This document shows positions 35,316-44,989 of a stretch of DNA of 59,400 bases, in pieces. A program made the translations under genes and the position numbers. The stretch comes from Rhodoglobus sp. (lineage in GTDB: Bacteria; Actinomycetota; Actinomycetes; Actinomycetales; Microbacteriaceae): positions 1 through 59,400 of the forward strand of contig JAODLY010000018.1 of NCBI GenBank assembly GCA_025464445.1. The letters are read 5' to 3'. Position 1 is the stretch's first letter; each line of letters begins with the position of its first letter. The notes beneath the pieces were generated by a model. That model was not told where the DNA came from. It saw only the letters and a list, made by a program, of their open reading frames with translations, and did no database searches.

Positions 35316-35747
35316 ATGCAGCCGCACGATATCGCCACCCTGCCCACCCTGGTTTTCGGGGAGCCCGGCGACTTCCGCGAGTGGATCGTGAACGAGATAC
35401 TCTCCGGCCGCAAGACCGCGACGACAAATCTCGAGGTCGCCTTCCACTTGAACCGGGCGGCGATTCCCCTGGTCGGGGAAGAGCGAGCCCTTATCGACTC
35501 GACAGACCGCAGGGTCGCTGTGCTGCGCTACGTCGAGGTGGCGCGCACGAGCATTGCGATGATCGACCAGCGGCTCGCCCTGCACGAGGCGACGTCCATC
35601 GAGCACTGGCGCGACATCCACCGCGACTACTGGCTCTCACTCGTGCCCGCGATCAGGGACCATCTCGGTGACCCCGACTGGCAACTCGATGAGACCGAGC
35701 CCGCGATCTGCACGGTATTCGAGATCGTCGAGATAGTCGCACCATGA
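35316..35747 (+). CDS. ASCH-domain protein
   Basis: The 143-aa protein has an ASCH domain: the conserved segment LSGRKTATTNLE near residue 30 and the late beta-strand AICTVFEIVEI. ASCH proteins are PUA-like and are thought to bind RNA or modified nucleosides; some act as amidohydrolases on N4-acetylcytidine. The start is uncertain: ATG 35316 has no ribosome-binding site, while TTG 35289 lies 5 nt after a TAGGCT box and could start a leaderless mRNA. The stop codon overlaps the ATG of a 38-aa ORF. Confidence 0.8.
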   Translation: MQPHDIATLPTLVFGEPGDFREWIVNEILSGRKTATTNLEVAFHLNRAAIPLVGEERALIDSTDRRVAVLRYVEVARTSIAMIDQRLALHEATSIEHWRDIHRDYWLSLVPAIRDHLGDPDWQLDETEPAICTVFEIVEIVAP

Positions 35748-35860
35748 TGGCCGTGGCGACCGTGGATTCGGTGCTGCCCCAACTTCTCGAGGCGAGCGAC
35801 TACCTCGACCAGGAGACTCTCGATCTCATCGCGAAGGGCGAGACTTTGCGCCTCGGCTGA
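35744..35860 (+). CDS. 38-aa ORF coupled to the ASCH gene
   Basis: ATG-ATG at 35744 overlaps the ASCH stop (ATGA) and opens a 38-codon frame ending at TGA 35858-35860. The product is acidic and helical (SVLPQLLEASDYLDQETLDLIAKGETLRLG), without a membrane segment. The 4-nt overlap matches that of the verified operons in this window. It ends just before the promoter of the metallopeptidase gene. I do not recognise a family; a partner of the ASCH protein is the simplest guess. Confidence 0.55.
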   Translation: MMAVATVDSVLPQLLEASDYLDQETLDLIAKGETLRLG

Positions 35861-35887
35861 ACGCGCCCGCCGGAGTAGCGTCGAGGT

Positions 35888-36757
35888 ATGACGTTCAACG
35901 ACAACGCCAACATCGATCCGAGCAAGGTCAGCCGTCGCGGCCGGAACACGGGGATAGCGGTCGGCGGCGGTGGCGGCCTGCTCGTGGTTGGCCTGTTCAT
36001 CCTGTCGCAGGTGCTCGGGGTCGACCTGACCGGGCTCGCGACAGGTACGGGCGCTGGCCAGGGTACCGACGCGCCGATAACGCCATGCCAGACAGGGCAA
36101 GACGCGAACGCGAGCATCGACTGCCTCGTGGCCGGTGCCGCAAACTCGCTCGACACGTACTGGTCGAGCGAGCTGCCGACACTCGGTGTCGACTACACCT
36201 CGACACATGTCGTGCTCTTCACCGATCAGACGAACACGGGATGCGGCGGTGCGACGAGCGCAGTCGGCCCCTTCTATTGCCCACCCGACCAGGTCATCTA
36301 CCTCGACACCGCCTTCTACGACGACCTGCGCACCCGCTTCGGCTCGACCGGAGGGCCGCTCGCCGAGATGTATGTCGTCGCGCACGAGTGGGGACACCAC
36401 ATCCAGAACATCAGCGGCATCATGGATGGCCTCAGCCTGCAGGACACGGGCCCGGCCTCGGATTCGGTGCGTCTCGAGCTGCAGGCCGACTGCTTCGCGG
36501 GCGCCTGGGTGGGTGCGGCACCCACCATTACCGACGCGGATGGTGTCGCGTTTCTCGGCCCCGTGACGGACCAGCAGATCCAGGATGCCCTGAGTGCCGC
36601 CGCCGCGGTCGGAGACGACCGCATCCAGGCGCAGTCCGGCCAGGTGTCGCCAGAGACCTGGACCCACGGCTCGAGCGAGAACCGCCAGAAGTGGTTCATG
36701 ACCGGTTACCAGGGCGGCCCGGATGCGTGCAACACCTTCCAGGTCGCGACGCCGTAG
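35888..36757 (+). CDS. Neutral zinc metallopeptidase, YpfJ family
   Basis: The 289-aa protein has a short cytosolic head, one membrane helix (residues 20-42, after the basic SRRGRN), and an extracytoplasmic domain. VVAHEWGHHIQN near residue 163 is the HExxH zinc motif, and RLELQADCFAGAW near residue 196 supplies the third ligand Glu. YpfJ-type enzymes are membrane-anchored peptidases of unknown substrate. Six Cys occur, probably as disulfides outside the cell. TAGCGT (35876-35881) lies 6 nt before ATG 35888, suggesting a leaderless mRNA. Confidence 0.92.
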   Translation: MTFNDNANIDPSKVSRRGRNTGIAVGGGGGLLVVGLFILSQVLGVDLTGLATGTGAGQGTDAPITPCQTGQDANASIDCLVAGAANSLDTYWSSELPTLGVDYTSTHVVLFTDQTNTGCGGATSAVGPFYCPPDQVIYLDTAFYDDLRTRFGSTGGPLAEMYVVAHEWGHHIQNISGIMDGLSLQDTGPASDSVRLELQADCFAGAWVGAAPTITDADGVAFLGPVTDQQIQDALSAAAAVGDDRIQAQSGQVSPETWTHGSSENRQKWFMTGYQGGPDACNTFQVATP

Positions 36758-36835
36758 CGCCACCGCTGCGTCGAATCAGCGTGCCGCGGCGTACTGCGCC
36801 CTGCTAGATTGCGGGCACAGCAAACGGAGGTCATC

Positions 36836-37450
36836 GTGGGCAATCGCCGGATCGTCCTGTCCATCGCCGCAGCCGCGAGCCTGCTGGCGCTGCTCGCCGC
36901 CTGCAGTCCTGCTGCTCCGGCTCCCAGCGAGTCGCCCTCGGTAGTCGCGGGACCCAGCGCGCCCGCCACCCCGACCTCGACACCTGCCCGTGAGCCGGCA
37001 CTGTTCGTCGCGCCCGCGAACTGCGAGCAGATGCTCGGCGCCGCGCTCATCGCCGAGATCACCTCGGACGGCCACGTGCTGTTCAGCTCCTCGGACGGCA
37101 CGGGCATCTACTACCCCAACGAGTCACAGCAGCAGGGCGGCTTCCAGTGCCAGTACGGCAAGGACATGGTCGACCTGAGCACGTTCGAGCTCGACGCCCA
37201 GGCGCTGACCCAGCAGGCGCATGAGGGCGTGATCTCGATCCTCGACGCTGGCGGGTATACGAAGACTGTCGAAGGGGATGTCGTGACCTACGCCCAGGTC
37301 GGCGACGAGATGGGCACCCAGACCTACCTGCACGTCGTGCGCCCAGACAGCTGGATCACGGGGTGGAGTTCGTTCGGCGGCGACACGCAGTTCGCGAAGA
37401 TCAGCTCATACGTTGCGACTGTCGGGCAGCAGCTGTACCCGACTCAGTAG
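36836..37450 (+). CDS. Hypothetical lipoprotein
   Basis: The 204-aa protein begins with a lipoprotein signal peptide (lipobox LLAAC, Cys near residue 23), then a Pro/Ser/Thr-rich spacer and a globular part (residues 55-204) with Cys pairs in ANCEQMLGA and GFQCQYG. I do not recognise the domain. The start is GTG 36836 because GGAGG lies 6 nt upstream and TAGATT (a -10) lies about 25 nt before it; the open frame further upstream has no signal. Confidence 0.85.
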   Translation: MGNRRIVLSIAAAASLLALLAACSPAAPAPSESPSVVAGPSAPATPTSTPAREPALFVAPANCEQMLGAALIAEITSDGHVLFSSSDGTGIYYPNESQQQGGFQCQYGKDMVDLSTFELDAQALTQQAHEGVISILDAGGYTKTVEGDVVTYAQVGDEMGTQTYLHVVRPDSWITGWSSFGGDTQFAKISSYVATVGQQLYPTQ

Positions 37451-37453
37451 GAG

Positions 37454-37588
37454 TCAGTGCACGAGGCCGGCGAGCAGCGGCGGATACGCGATGCCGGCAA
37501 GGATCGTGAGCGCAGCGAGGATCACGATGGCCGCCATGGCGACGAGTGCCAACTGTCCCAGGATCGCGACGACGCCGAAGAATCTCAT
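37454..37588 (-). CDS. Small membrane protein of 44 aa
   Basis: The frame encodes MRFFGVVAILGQLALVAMAA followed by a second hydrophobic stretch and ends LLAGLVH. Two short helices or one long hairpin fit. It uses GC-rich third positions throughout. TAGGTT (minus strand) stands 7 nt before the ATG, the same arrangement as for the GNAT gene at 21939, so it is probably transcribed as a leaderless mRNA. It ends 3 bp from the convergent lipoprotein gene. I know no function. Confidence 0.6.
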   Translation of the reverse strand: MRFFGVVAILGQLALVAMAAIVILAALTILAGIAYPPLLAGLVH

Positions 37589-37612
37589 GGGTCCAAACCT
37601 ATTGCAGCGTGG

Positions 37613-37685
37613 TGGCTCCGACCGGCGTCGATCCGGTGACCTTTCGATTTTCAGTCGAACGCTCTACCAACTGAGCTACAGAGCC
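37613..37685 (-). tRNA. tRNA-Phe (GAA)
   Basis: The minus strand folds as a cloverleaf: acceptor GGCTCTG/CGGAGCC, D-arm AGCTCAGTTGGTAGAGC, anticodon loop with GAA (GACTGAAAATC) and T-arm GGATCGACGCC. The discriminator is A, and CCA is encoded (to 37610). It is the last gene of the Glu-Asp-Phe cluster. Confidence 0.97.
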
Positions 37686-37722
37686 GTGCAGCACGACCGC
37701 TCGTGAGAGAAGCCATACTTTG

Positions 37723-37796
37723 CGACCCTGACCGGACTTGAACCGGCGACCTCCGCCGTGACAGGGCGGCGCGCTAACCAACTGCGCTACAGGGCC
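37723..37796 (-). tRNA. tRNA-Asp (GTC)
   Basis: The cloverleaf has acceptor GGCCCTG/CAGGGTC, D-arm AGCGCAGTTGGTTAGCGC, anticodon loop CTGTCAC with GTC, and T-arm with GGTTCAAGTCC. The discriminator is G, as required for Asp. CCA is not encoded and must be added by the CCA enzyme. Confidence 0.97.
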
Positions 37797-37838
37797 TAGC
37801 TATTTTGATCTGCTCAGGCATTGCTGCCTGTTGTTTGG

Positions 37839-37911
37839 TGACCCCAACGGGATTCGAACCCGTGCTGCCGCCGTGAAAGGGCGGTGTCCTAGGCCACTAA
37901 ACGATGGGGCC
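37839..37911 (-). tRNA. tRNA-Glu (TTC)
   Basis: The cloverleaf has acceptor GGCCCCA/TGGGGTC, anticodon loop CTTTCAC with TTC, and T-arm with GGTTCGAATCC. The discriminator is A and CCA is encoded. It is the first gene of the cluster. Confidence 0.97.
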
Positions 37912-37946
37912 GCGAAGTCACAGAACTTCTTAGCTACCGAGGGTCA

Positions 37947-37975
37947 AGCATAAGGGGGCGCCCGTGAATTGCCAA
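37947..37975 (-). promoter_or_regulatory. Promoter of the tRNA Glu-Asp-Phe cluster
   Basis: On the minus strand TTGGCA (37970-37975) and TATGCT (37947-37952) are separated by 17 bp. Transcription would begin near 37940, about 30 nt before tRNA-Glu. Confidence 0.65.
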
Positions 37976-38113
37976 ACGGGTGCCAGATCGGCCAAAGCCG
38001 CCGAATGTCCGCGGCATCTCCCGGCCCTCGTTGTAGCTTCAACTCGTTGTTGAACCTTTTGCAAAAGGGGTGAAACACGTCACTACTGGGCAATCCGGCG
38101 GTCTGTTGCTACT

Positions 38114-38135
38114 GTTAGCGATGTTAACAGTGTTA
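38114..38135 (+). promoter_or_regulatory. Triple GTTA direct repeat, candidate MtrA site
   Basis: GTTA occurs at 38114, 38123 and 38132, giving GTTA-N5-GTTA-N5-GTTA with a 9-bp period. It lies 43 bp before the M23 peptidase start. MtrA, the actinobacterial response regulator of cell-wall hydrolase genes, binds tandem half-sites of similar spacing, so control by MtrA is a reasonable inference. Confidence 0.45.
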
Positions 38136-38177
38136 CCAACGTGACTCGTCGCGACGGAGAACACGATTCGGGGAGCA

Positions 38178-39422
38178 ATGGCAAGCACGCACATCGGCCG
38201 GGGGGCATCGGCCACCAGCGGTCTGCGATTCGGCAGGCGTCGCCTTGTGGCGATCGCAGCCGTGCTCGCGATGCTCGCGACCGGCGCTGTCGTCGAAGCC
38301 GACGCGGCGTGGGCCAAGGACTATCCGACTTGGGCAGATGTCGCAGCCGCCCGCAACAACGAATCGGCGACCAAGGCTGCCGTCGACCAGATCCAGGCGC
38401 TGCTTGTGGCCCTCCAGGCGGAGGCCACCCGCACCGCCGCGGACGCGAAGGCCAAGGGCGAGCTGTGGGCGGCTGCCGACCGCAAGTTCCAGGAAGCGGC
38501 ATCCAAGGCCCAGAACCTGCAAGACCAGGCGGATGCCGCGAACACTGTGGCAACCGCATCCGAGCAGCGCGCCGGCCAGATGGCCGCCCAGCTCATGCGC
38601 GGCGGCGGCGGCGGGGACATCACGGCCACGCTCTTCGCCAACACCGGCAACGCGGACAACCTGCTCTACGGGCTCGGGATGTCGAGCAAGATCTCCGAGC
38701 AGGCGAATGCGATCTACGAACGCGCGCTGCAGGACAAGAACACCGCGCAATCGCTGACGGACGCCGCAGACATCGCCAAGAACCAGCTCGAAGTGCTCAA
38801 GGTCGCGGCGGAGAAGGCATTCGCGGATGCCCAGGCCGCCTCCCAGGCCGCGGCAGACGCCCTCACCGCCCAACAGGACCACGCTGCACAGTTGCAGGCG
38901 CAGCTCGTCGTGCTCAAGGAGAACCGTGCGGCCACCGAAGCCGACTACCTCGCCGGGGTGCGCGAGCGTATCGGTTCGGGTGCATCGCTGGATGCCGGGG
39001 AGATCAGCCTGAGCGGCTGGGTGCGTCCGGCATCCGGGCCCATCACCGACGGATTCGGCTGGCGCATCTCGCCCACAGCGGGCGCGTCGACCTACCACCA
39101 GGGCACCGACATCGGCGCATACTGTGGCGCGAACATCTACGCGGCGACGAGCGGCACCGTCGAGTACGCCGGCTGGAACGGCGGTTACGGCAACTTCCTG
39201 CTGCTCGACCACGGCAACGGCGTCGAGACCGCGTACGGCCACATCGTCAACGGCGGCATCCTCGTCTCATACGGCCAGCACGTGGACGTCGGGCAGAACA
39301 TCGCGAAGGTGGGCACGACCGGCACCTCGACGGGTTGCCACCTGCACTTCGAGGTGCGGATCAACGGACAGGCAATCAACGCTGTGCCCTACATGGCCGG
39401 CCAGGGAATCACTATTGGCTGA
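38178..39422 (+). CDS. M23-family cell-wall endopeptidase with coiled-coil N-terminus
   Basis: The 414-aa secreted protein has a signal peptide (hydrophobic residues 24-40, cut near AWA), then a coiled coil from DYPTWADVAAARNN (about 48) to residue 270. A LytM/M23 domain follows (residues 280-414) with HQGTDIGAYCG and HLHFEVRING holding the zinc ligands (first His and Asp, later HxH). It should cleave peptidoglycan cross-bridges, or activate amidases if the site is impaired; all ligands are present here. ATG 38178 has GGGGAG 2 nt before CAATG. The next gene encodes a protein with the same N-terminal region. Confidence 0.93.
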   Translation: MASTHIGRGASATSGLRFGRRRLVAIAAVLAMLATGAVVEADAAWAKDYPTWADVAAARNNESATKAAVDQIQALLVALQAEATRTAADAKAKGELWAAADRKFQEAASKAQNLQDQADAANTVATASEQRAGQMAAQLMRGGGGGDITATLFANTGNADNLLYGLGMSSKISEQANAIYERALQDKNTAQSLTDAADIAKNQLEVLKVAAEKAFADAQAASQAAADALTAQQDHAAQLQAQLVVLKENRAATEADYLAGVRERIGSGASLDAGEISLSGWVRPASGPITDGFGWRISPTAGASTYHQGTDIGAYCGANIYAATSGTVEYAGWNGGYGNFLLLDHGNGVETAYGHIVNGGILVSYGQHVDVGQNIAKVGTTGTSTGCHLHFEVRINGQAINAVPYMAGQGITIG

Positions 39423-39452
39423 TCCACGACGCTGCGAGACGCCGGAGCGGTA

Positions 39453-40655
39453 GTGTCCACGCACTTCCGCCCCTTGGGGGCGCTCACAACCGTCGTCGTC
39501 GGCAGCCTGCTGCTGGCGTTCGGAGTGACACTGCCCGCGGCTGCGGACGACTACCCGTCGTGGGCGGACGTCGAGAACGCGCGGCAGAACCAGGCGGCGA
39601 CCGAGGCCGAGATCAGCACGATCGAGGGGCTGCTGGTCACGCTCGAGTCCGATGCCGACGCGCTCGGCAAGGTGGCGCAGCAGAAGGGCGAGGCCTACAA
39701 CGCCGCGAAAGACGCTCTCGACGCGGCATCCGCGAAGTCCGTCAAGCTGCAGGACCAGGTGCGGGCCGCAGAGGCACGCGCCGAGGTCTCCAGCCGCAGG
39801 GCGGGGCAGCTTATCGCCCAGCTTGCGCGCACCGGCGGCGGCAGCCTCACCCTCGGCCTGGCGTTCAGCCCGAACGCCGGCGACCTGCTCAACTCCCTGG
39901 GCACGATGAGCAAGCTCACCGAACAGTCCACCCTCATCTACCGCCAGGCGATCACCGACAGGAATCTCGCCCAGTCGCTCACCGACCAGGCGAAGCTCGC
40001 GGAGAAGAAGCGCAAGGCGCTCGCCACATCCGCCCAGCAGGCGCTCGATGCGGCGAAGTCGTCAGCGGATGCCGCGCTGGCCAAGGTCGCGGAGCAGAAG
40101 ACCGCAGCCGACCAGATGTACGCCCAGCTCGCGACCCTCAAGGGCACGACTACCGACGTCGAGGCCGGCTACGCCGCCGGACTGACCGCCGCCCAGGAGC
40201 AGGCCGCGCAACCCCCGCCCCCGCCGCCGTCGGACAATCCGCCGAACGCCCCCCCGCCGCCGCCGAACGAATCGGCCGTCGCGACCGCCCTGAACTTCGC
40301 GTACGCCCAACTCGGGGACAGGTACGAGTTCGCGGGCTCGGGCCCGGACGCCTGGGACTGCTCGGGGCTCACCAAGGCCGCCTATGCCGCAGCCGGCGTG
40401 TATATCGGCGCGCACCTGGTCTCGAGCCAGTACTACACGATGGCCAACCAGGACCGGCTCGTGCCGCTCTCGGACATGGTGCCCGGTGACCTCATCTACT
40501 ACGCGAGCGGTGGGTACCCTGGCGATTTCTACCACGTCGCGATGTACGTGGGCAACGGGCAGATGATCGAGGCTCCGCGCGAAGGGGTTCCCGTGCGCAT
40601 CGCCGCGGTGCGCTATTACGACGTGCTGCCGTATGCGGGACGGCCGACTCCCTAG
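39453..40655 (+). CDS. NlpC/P60 cell-wall hydrolase with coiled-coil N-terminus
   Basis: The 400-aa secreted protein has a signal peptide (to about residue 31, PAAA-DD) and a coiled coil beginning DYPSWADVENARQNQAATEAEI, clearly related to the neighbouring M23 protein. A Pro-rich linker (PPPPPPSDNPPNAPPPPP, near residue 255) leads to an NlpC/P60 domain (275-400) with WDCSGLTKAAY (catalytic Cys) and FYHVAMYVG (His). It resembles RipA-type endopeptidases needed for daughter-cell separation. The start is GTG 39453 with GGAG 6 nt upstream. It follows the M23 gene by 30 bp. Confidence 0.94.
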   Translation: MSTHFRPLGALTTVVVGSLLLAFGVTLPAAADDYPSWADVENARQNQAATEAEISTIEGLLVTLESDADALGKVAQQKGEAYNAAKDALDAASAKSVKLQDQVRAAEARAEVSSRRAGQLIAQLARTGGGSLTLGLAFSPNAGDLLNSLGTMSKLTEQSTLIYRQAITDRNLAQSLTDQAKLAEKKRKALATSAQQALDAAKSSADAALAKVAEQKTAADQMYAQLATLKGTTTDVEAGYAAGLTAAQEQAAQPPPPPPSDNPPNAPPPPPNESAVATALNFAYAQLGDRYEFAGSGPDAWDCSGLTKAAYAAAGVYIGAHLVSSQYYTMANQDRLVPLSDMVPGDLIYYASGGYPGDFYHVAMYVGNGQMIEAPREGVPVRIAAVRYYDVLPYAGRPTP

Positions 40656-41150
40656 CTAGTGGGCGCCCTCCGCCTTGAGCTTCTCGATGCCGGCCTGCAC
40701 GATCGCCTCGGCGTCTGCCGCGTTGCCCCAGCCCTCGACCTTCACCCACTTGCCGGGCTCGAGGTCCTTGTAGTGCTCGAAGAAGTGCTGGATCTCCGCC
40801 CGCGTGAACTCGGGGATGTCGTCGATGTCCTGGATGTGGGCCCAACGCGGGTCCTTTGCCTGCACGCAGATGACCTTCGAGTCGATGCCGGCGTCATCCG
40901 TCATGTTGAAGACGGCCACCGGGCGCACCTTGATGCCCACACCCGGGAAGGTGGGCGCGTCGAGCAGCACGAGAGCGTCGACCGGGTCGCCATCGAGGCC
41001 GAGGGTGTTCTCGAAGAAGCCGTAATCCGTGGGGTAGCCGAACGCCGTGAACAGGTAGCGGTCGAGGAACACGCGACCGGTCTCGTGCGAGACCTCGTAC
41101 TTGTTGCGGCTCCCCTTGGGGATCTCGACGATGATGTCGTATGCGGCCAT
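40656..41150 (-). CDS. ppa: Inorganic pyrophosphatase, family I
   Basis: The 164-aa enzyme hydrolyses PPi to drive biosynthesis. [11 protein letters not shown] near residue 10 and [23 protein letters not shown] near residue 42 show the conserved Lys, Arg, Tyr and the DxDPxD signature that binds metal and PPi. ATG 41150 has AGGAG upstream. The gene is convergent with the NlpC/P60 gene without any gap, and divergent from tilS across a shared AT-rich promoter. Confidence 0.97.
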   Translation of the reverse strand: MAAYDIIVEIPKGSRNKYEVSHETGRVFLDRYLFTAFGYPTDYGFFENTLGLDGDPVDALVLLDAPTFPGVGIKVRPVAVFNMTDDAGIDSKVICVQAKDPRWAHIQDIDDIPEFTRAEIQHFFEHYKDLEPGKWVKVEGWGNAADAEAIVQAGIEKLKAEGAH

Positions 41151-41196
41151 GTGCTGCTCCTTGAAAGTCTGCCCGCCGTATCCGGTGGATGCTGCA

Positions 41197-41206
41197 ATAA
41201 CGTTAT
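41197..41206. promoter_or_regulatory. Symmetric -10 shared by ppa and tilS
   Basis: ATAACGTTAT is a perfect palindrome, so TAACGT can be read as a -10 on both strands. On the plus strand TAACGT (41198-41203) is 6 nt before the tilS ATG, giving a leaderless tilS mRNA. On the minus strand it would start ppa with a leader of about 43 nt containing AGGAG. Confidence 0.55.
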
Positions 41207-41209
41207 CGG

Positions 41210-42307
41210 ATGCCGCCAACCCGCCCGAGACTGACCCCCGCGATCGCGGATGTGCGTCGCGCTGTGCGGGCATCCCTGGTCGCCCCGGGCCCACCTTCCT
41301 CCTTCCGAAATGACGGAGATCCGGCCGGTTTCGAAAAGCCGACCAGCAAAAACGGCAACCGCGTACCCGGATCTCCGTCATTTCGGAAGGTGTCGCCGGG
41401 GGCGGCGCTCGTGCTCGTGGCGCTCTCGGGGGGCCCCGACTCGCTCGCGCTCGCCGCGGCCGCCGCGTTCGAGGCGCCGCGCGCTGGCCTGCGGGCCGGC
41501 GCGGTCGTCGTCGACCACGGACTGCAGGCCGGCTCCGCGGATGCCGCGGCTCACGCTGCTGCGCAAGCGACGGCGCTCGGCCTCGCCCCCGTGATCGTGC
41601 GCACGGTCTCGGTGGGTGCGGATGGCGGCCCTGAGGCCGCCGCCCGCGCCGCCCGCTACGGGGCCCTCACGGAGGTCGCGGCGGAACAGGGTGCCGTCGC
41701 GGTGCTGCTCGGGCACACCCTCGACGACCAGGCCGAGACCGTGCTGCTCGGGCTTGCGCGCGGCAGTGGGGCCGCCAGCTTGCACGGGATGGCCGCTGTG
41801 GCCGGGCTATACCGAAGACCGCTGTTGGGCATCCGCCGGGCAACGACGGTGCGGGCCTGTGCCGACGCGGGGCTCGAGGCCTGGATCGACCCGCAGAACG
41901 ACGACCCGGCTTTCACGCGGGTGCGGGTGCGGCAGACCGTGCTGCCGGTGCTCGAAGTCGAGCTCGGCCCCGGCATCCCCGAGGCGCTGGCACGCACGGC
42001 TGAGCAGTTGCGCGAAGATTCCGATGCGCTCGACCACTTCGCGGAGGAGATCGCGGAGGACCTCGCCGCGCACTCTGAGGCGGGAATCTCGCTGCCGGTG
42101 CACGCGCTCGCGACGAATCCGGCCGCCCTGCGCCAGCGCCTGATCAGGCTGGCGGTCGCGAGCGAGTTCCACGTGTCGCTCAGCCGCACCCAGACCCTGG
42201 AGGTGGCCAGGCTCGTGACCGACTGGCACGGGCAGGGACCCATCGATCTGCCGGGGCTTAGGGTGGAACGAAAGAACGGGCTTCTGCTCTTCAGCGCTAA
42301 CGAATAG
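41210..42307 (+). CDS. tilS: tRNA(Ile)-lysidine synthetase TilS with in-frame palindrome insertion
   Basis: TilS makes lysidine at C34 of tRNA-Ile(CAU) and is essential. Residues 61-75 ([15 protein letters not shown]) form the ATP PP-loop; [20 protein letters not shown] near residue 167 and the C-terminal domain are normal. The expected N-terminal helix ([19 protein letters not shown], residues 5-23) is separated from the PP-loop by about 35 odd residues. These are encoded by a palindrome with perfect 24-bp arms (41301-41390), which keeps the frame. ATG 41210 lies 6 nt after TAACGT, so the mRNA is leaderless. hpt follows after 6 bp. Confidence 0.92.
   Translation: MPPTRPRLTPAIADVRRAVRASLVAPGPPSSFRNDGDPAGFEKPTSKNGNRVPGSPSFRKVSPGAALVLVALSGGPDSLALAAAAAFEAPRAGLRAGAVVVDHGLQAGSADAAAHAAAQATALGLAPVIVRTVSVGADGGPEAAARAARYGALTEVAAEQGAVAVLLGHTLDDQAETVLLGLARGSGAASLHGMAAVAGLYRRPLLGIRRATTVRACADAGLEAWIDPQNDDPAFTRVRVRQTVLPVLEVELGPGIPEALARTAEQLREDSDALDHFAEEIAEDLAAHSEAGISLPVHALATNPAALRQRLIRLAVASEFHVSLSRTQTLEVARLVTDWHGQGPIDLPGLRVERKNGLLLFSANE
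41301..41390. repeat. Perfect-arm inverted repeat inside tilS (element C)
   Basis: The arms 41301-41324 and 41367-41390 are exact reverse complements over 24 bp; the left arm starts CCTTCCGAAATGACGG. The loop is 42 bp and contains a second weak pairing (GCCGGTTT with AAACGGC). The whole 90-bp unit is a multiple of three with no stop in the tilS frame. Its make-up matches the long intergenic hairpins A, B, D and E of this window. Confidence 0.85.
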
Positions 42308-42313
42308 GACCCC

Positions 42314-42865
42314 ATGGAACTCGCCGACGTTGCCGACGACATCACCGAGGTGCTTTTCACCGAGAGCCAGATCCACGACAAGGTCGCCGAGTTGGCGCGC
42401 AGGGTCGAGCGCGACTATGTCGGCGAACGTCCGCTGCTTGTCGGTGTGCTCAAGGGTGCCGTGATGATCATGGCGGATGTCGCGCGAGAGCTGAAGATGC
42501 ACGTCGACATCGACTTCATGGCGGTGTCGTCCTACGGCGTGAGCACGGAGTCGAGCGGCGTGGTCCGCATCCTGAAGGACCTCGACGCCGACCTGTCCGG
42601 CCGCCACGTGATCATCGTCGAAGACATCATCGACTCGGGGCTCACCCTCGCCTGGCTGCGGGCGAACCTCGAGACGCGGAGTCCGGCTTCCCTCGAGATC
42701 CTCGCGCTGCTGCGCAAGCCGGATGCCGCGAAGGTCGAGGTCGACGTGAAGTACCTGGGTTTCGACATCCCGAACGCCTTCGTTGTGGGGTATGGGCTGG
42801 ACTACGCGGAGAGGTACCGCAACCTCAGCGGGGTCGCGGTACTCGCTCCGCACGTCTACAGCTAG
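42314..42865 (+). CDS. hpt: Hypoxanthine phosphoribosyltransferase
   Basis: The 183-aa enzyme salvages hypoxanthine and guanine to IMP and GMP. VLKGAVMIMADVARE near residue 45 and IIVEDIIDSGLTLAWLR near residue 97 (the PRPP loop with acidic pair) are characteristic, and KYLGFDIPNAFVVGYGLDYAERYRNL is the C-terminal base-binding part. The start ATG 42314 has AGGA 4 nt upstream. The tilS-hpt-ftsH order is standard in Gram-positive bacteria. Confidence 0.97.
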   Translation: MELADVADDITEVLFTESQIHDKVAELARRVERDYVGERPLLVGVLKGAVMIMADVARELKMHVDIDFMAVSSYGVSTESSGVVRILKDLDADLSGRHVIIVEDIIDSGLTLAWLRANLETRSPASLEILALLRKPDAAKVEVDVKYLGFDIPNAFVVGYGLDYAERYRNLSGVAVLAPHVYS

Positions 42866-42955
42866 GCGGCGAAAGCTACGCGCAAGGCGAACATCCAGTC
42901 GGCTCGCAGTGACGTACCGGTAGCCTTACAGGACGTTTCTCCAGCAGGAAGGTCT

Positions 42956-42970
42956 GGGCTCGATGAGCCC
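42956..42970 (+). promoter_or_regulatory. Hairpin between ribosome site and ftsH start
   Basis: GGGCTC-GAT-GAGCCC forms a small stable hairpin. AGGAAGG stands just before it (42946-42952) and the ftsH ATG 8 nt after it. Unfolded, the distance is too long (26 nt); folded, it becomes about 12 nt. This may regulate ftsH translation. Confidence 0.4.
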
Positions 42971-42978
42971 GCAACATC

Positions 42979-44982
<2,004 letters not shown>

Positions 44983-44989
44983 GCGCCAC

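Noticed and set aside
37723-37796. tRNA-Asp without encoded CCA as a degenerate tRNA
   Set aside because: All stems and the discriminator base are normal, and lack of an encoded CCA is common in actinobacteria.
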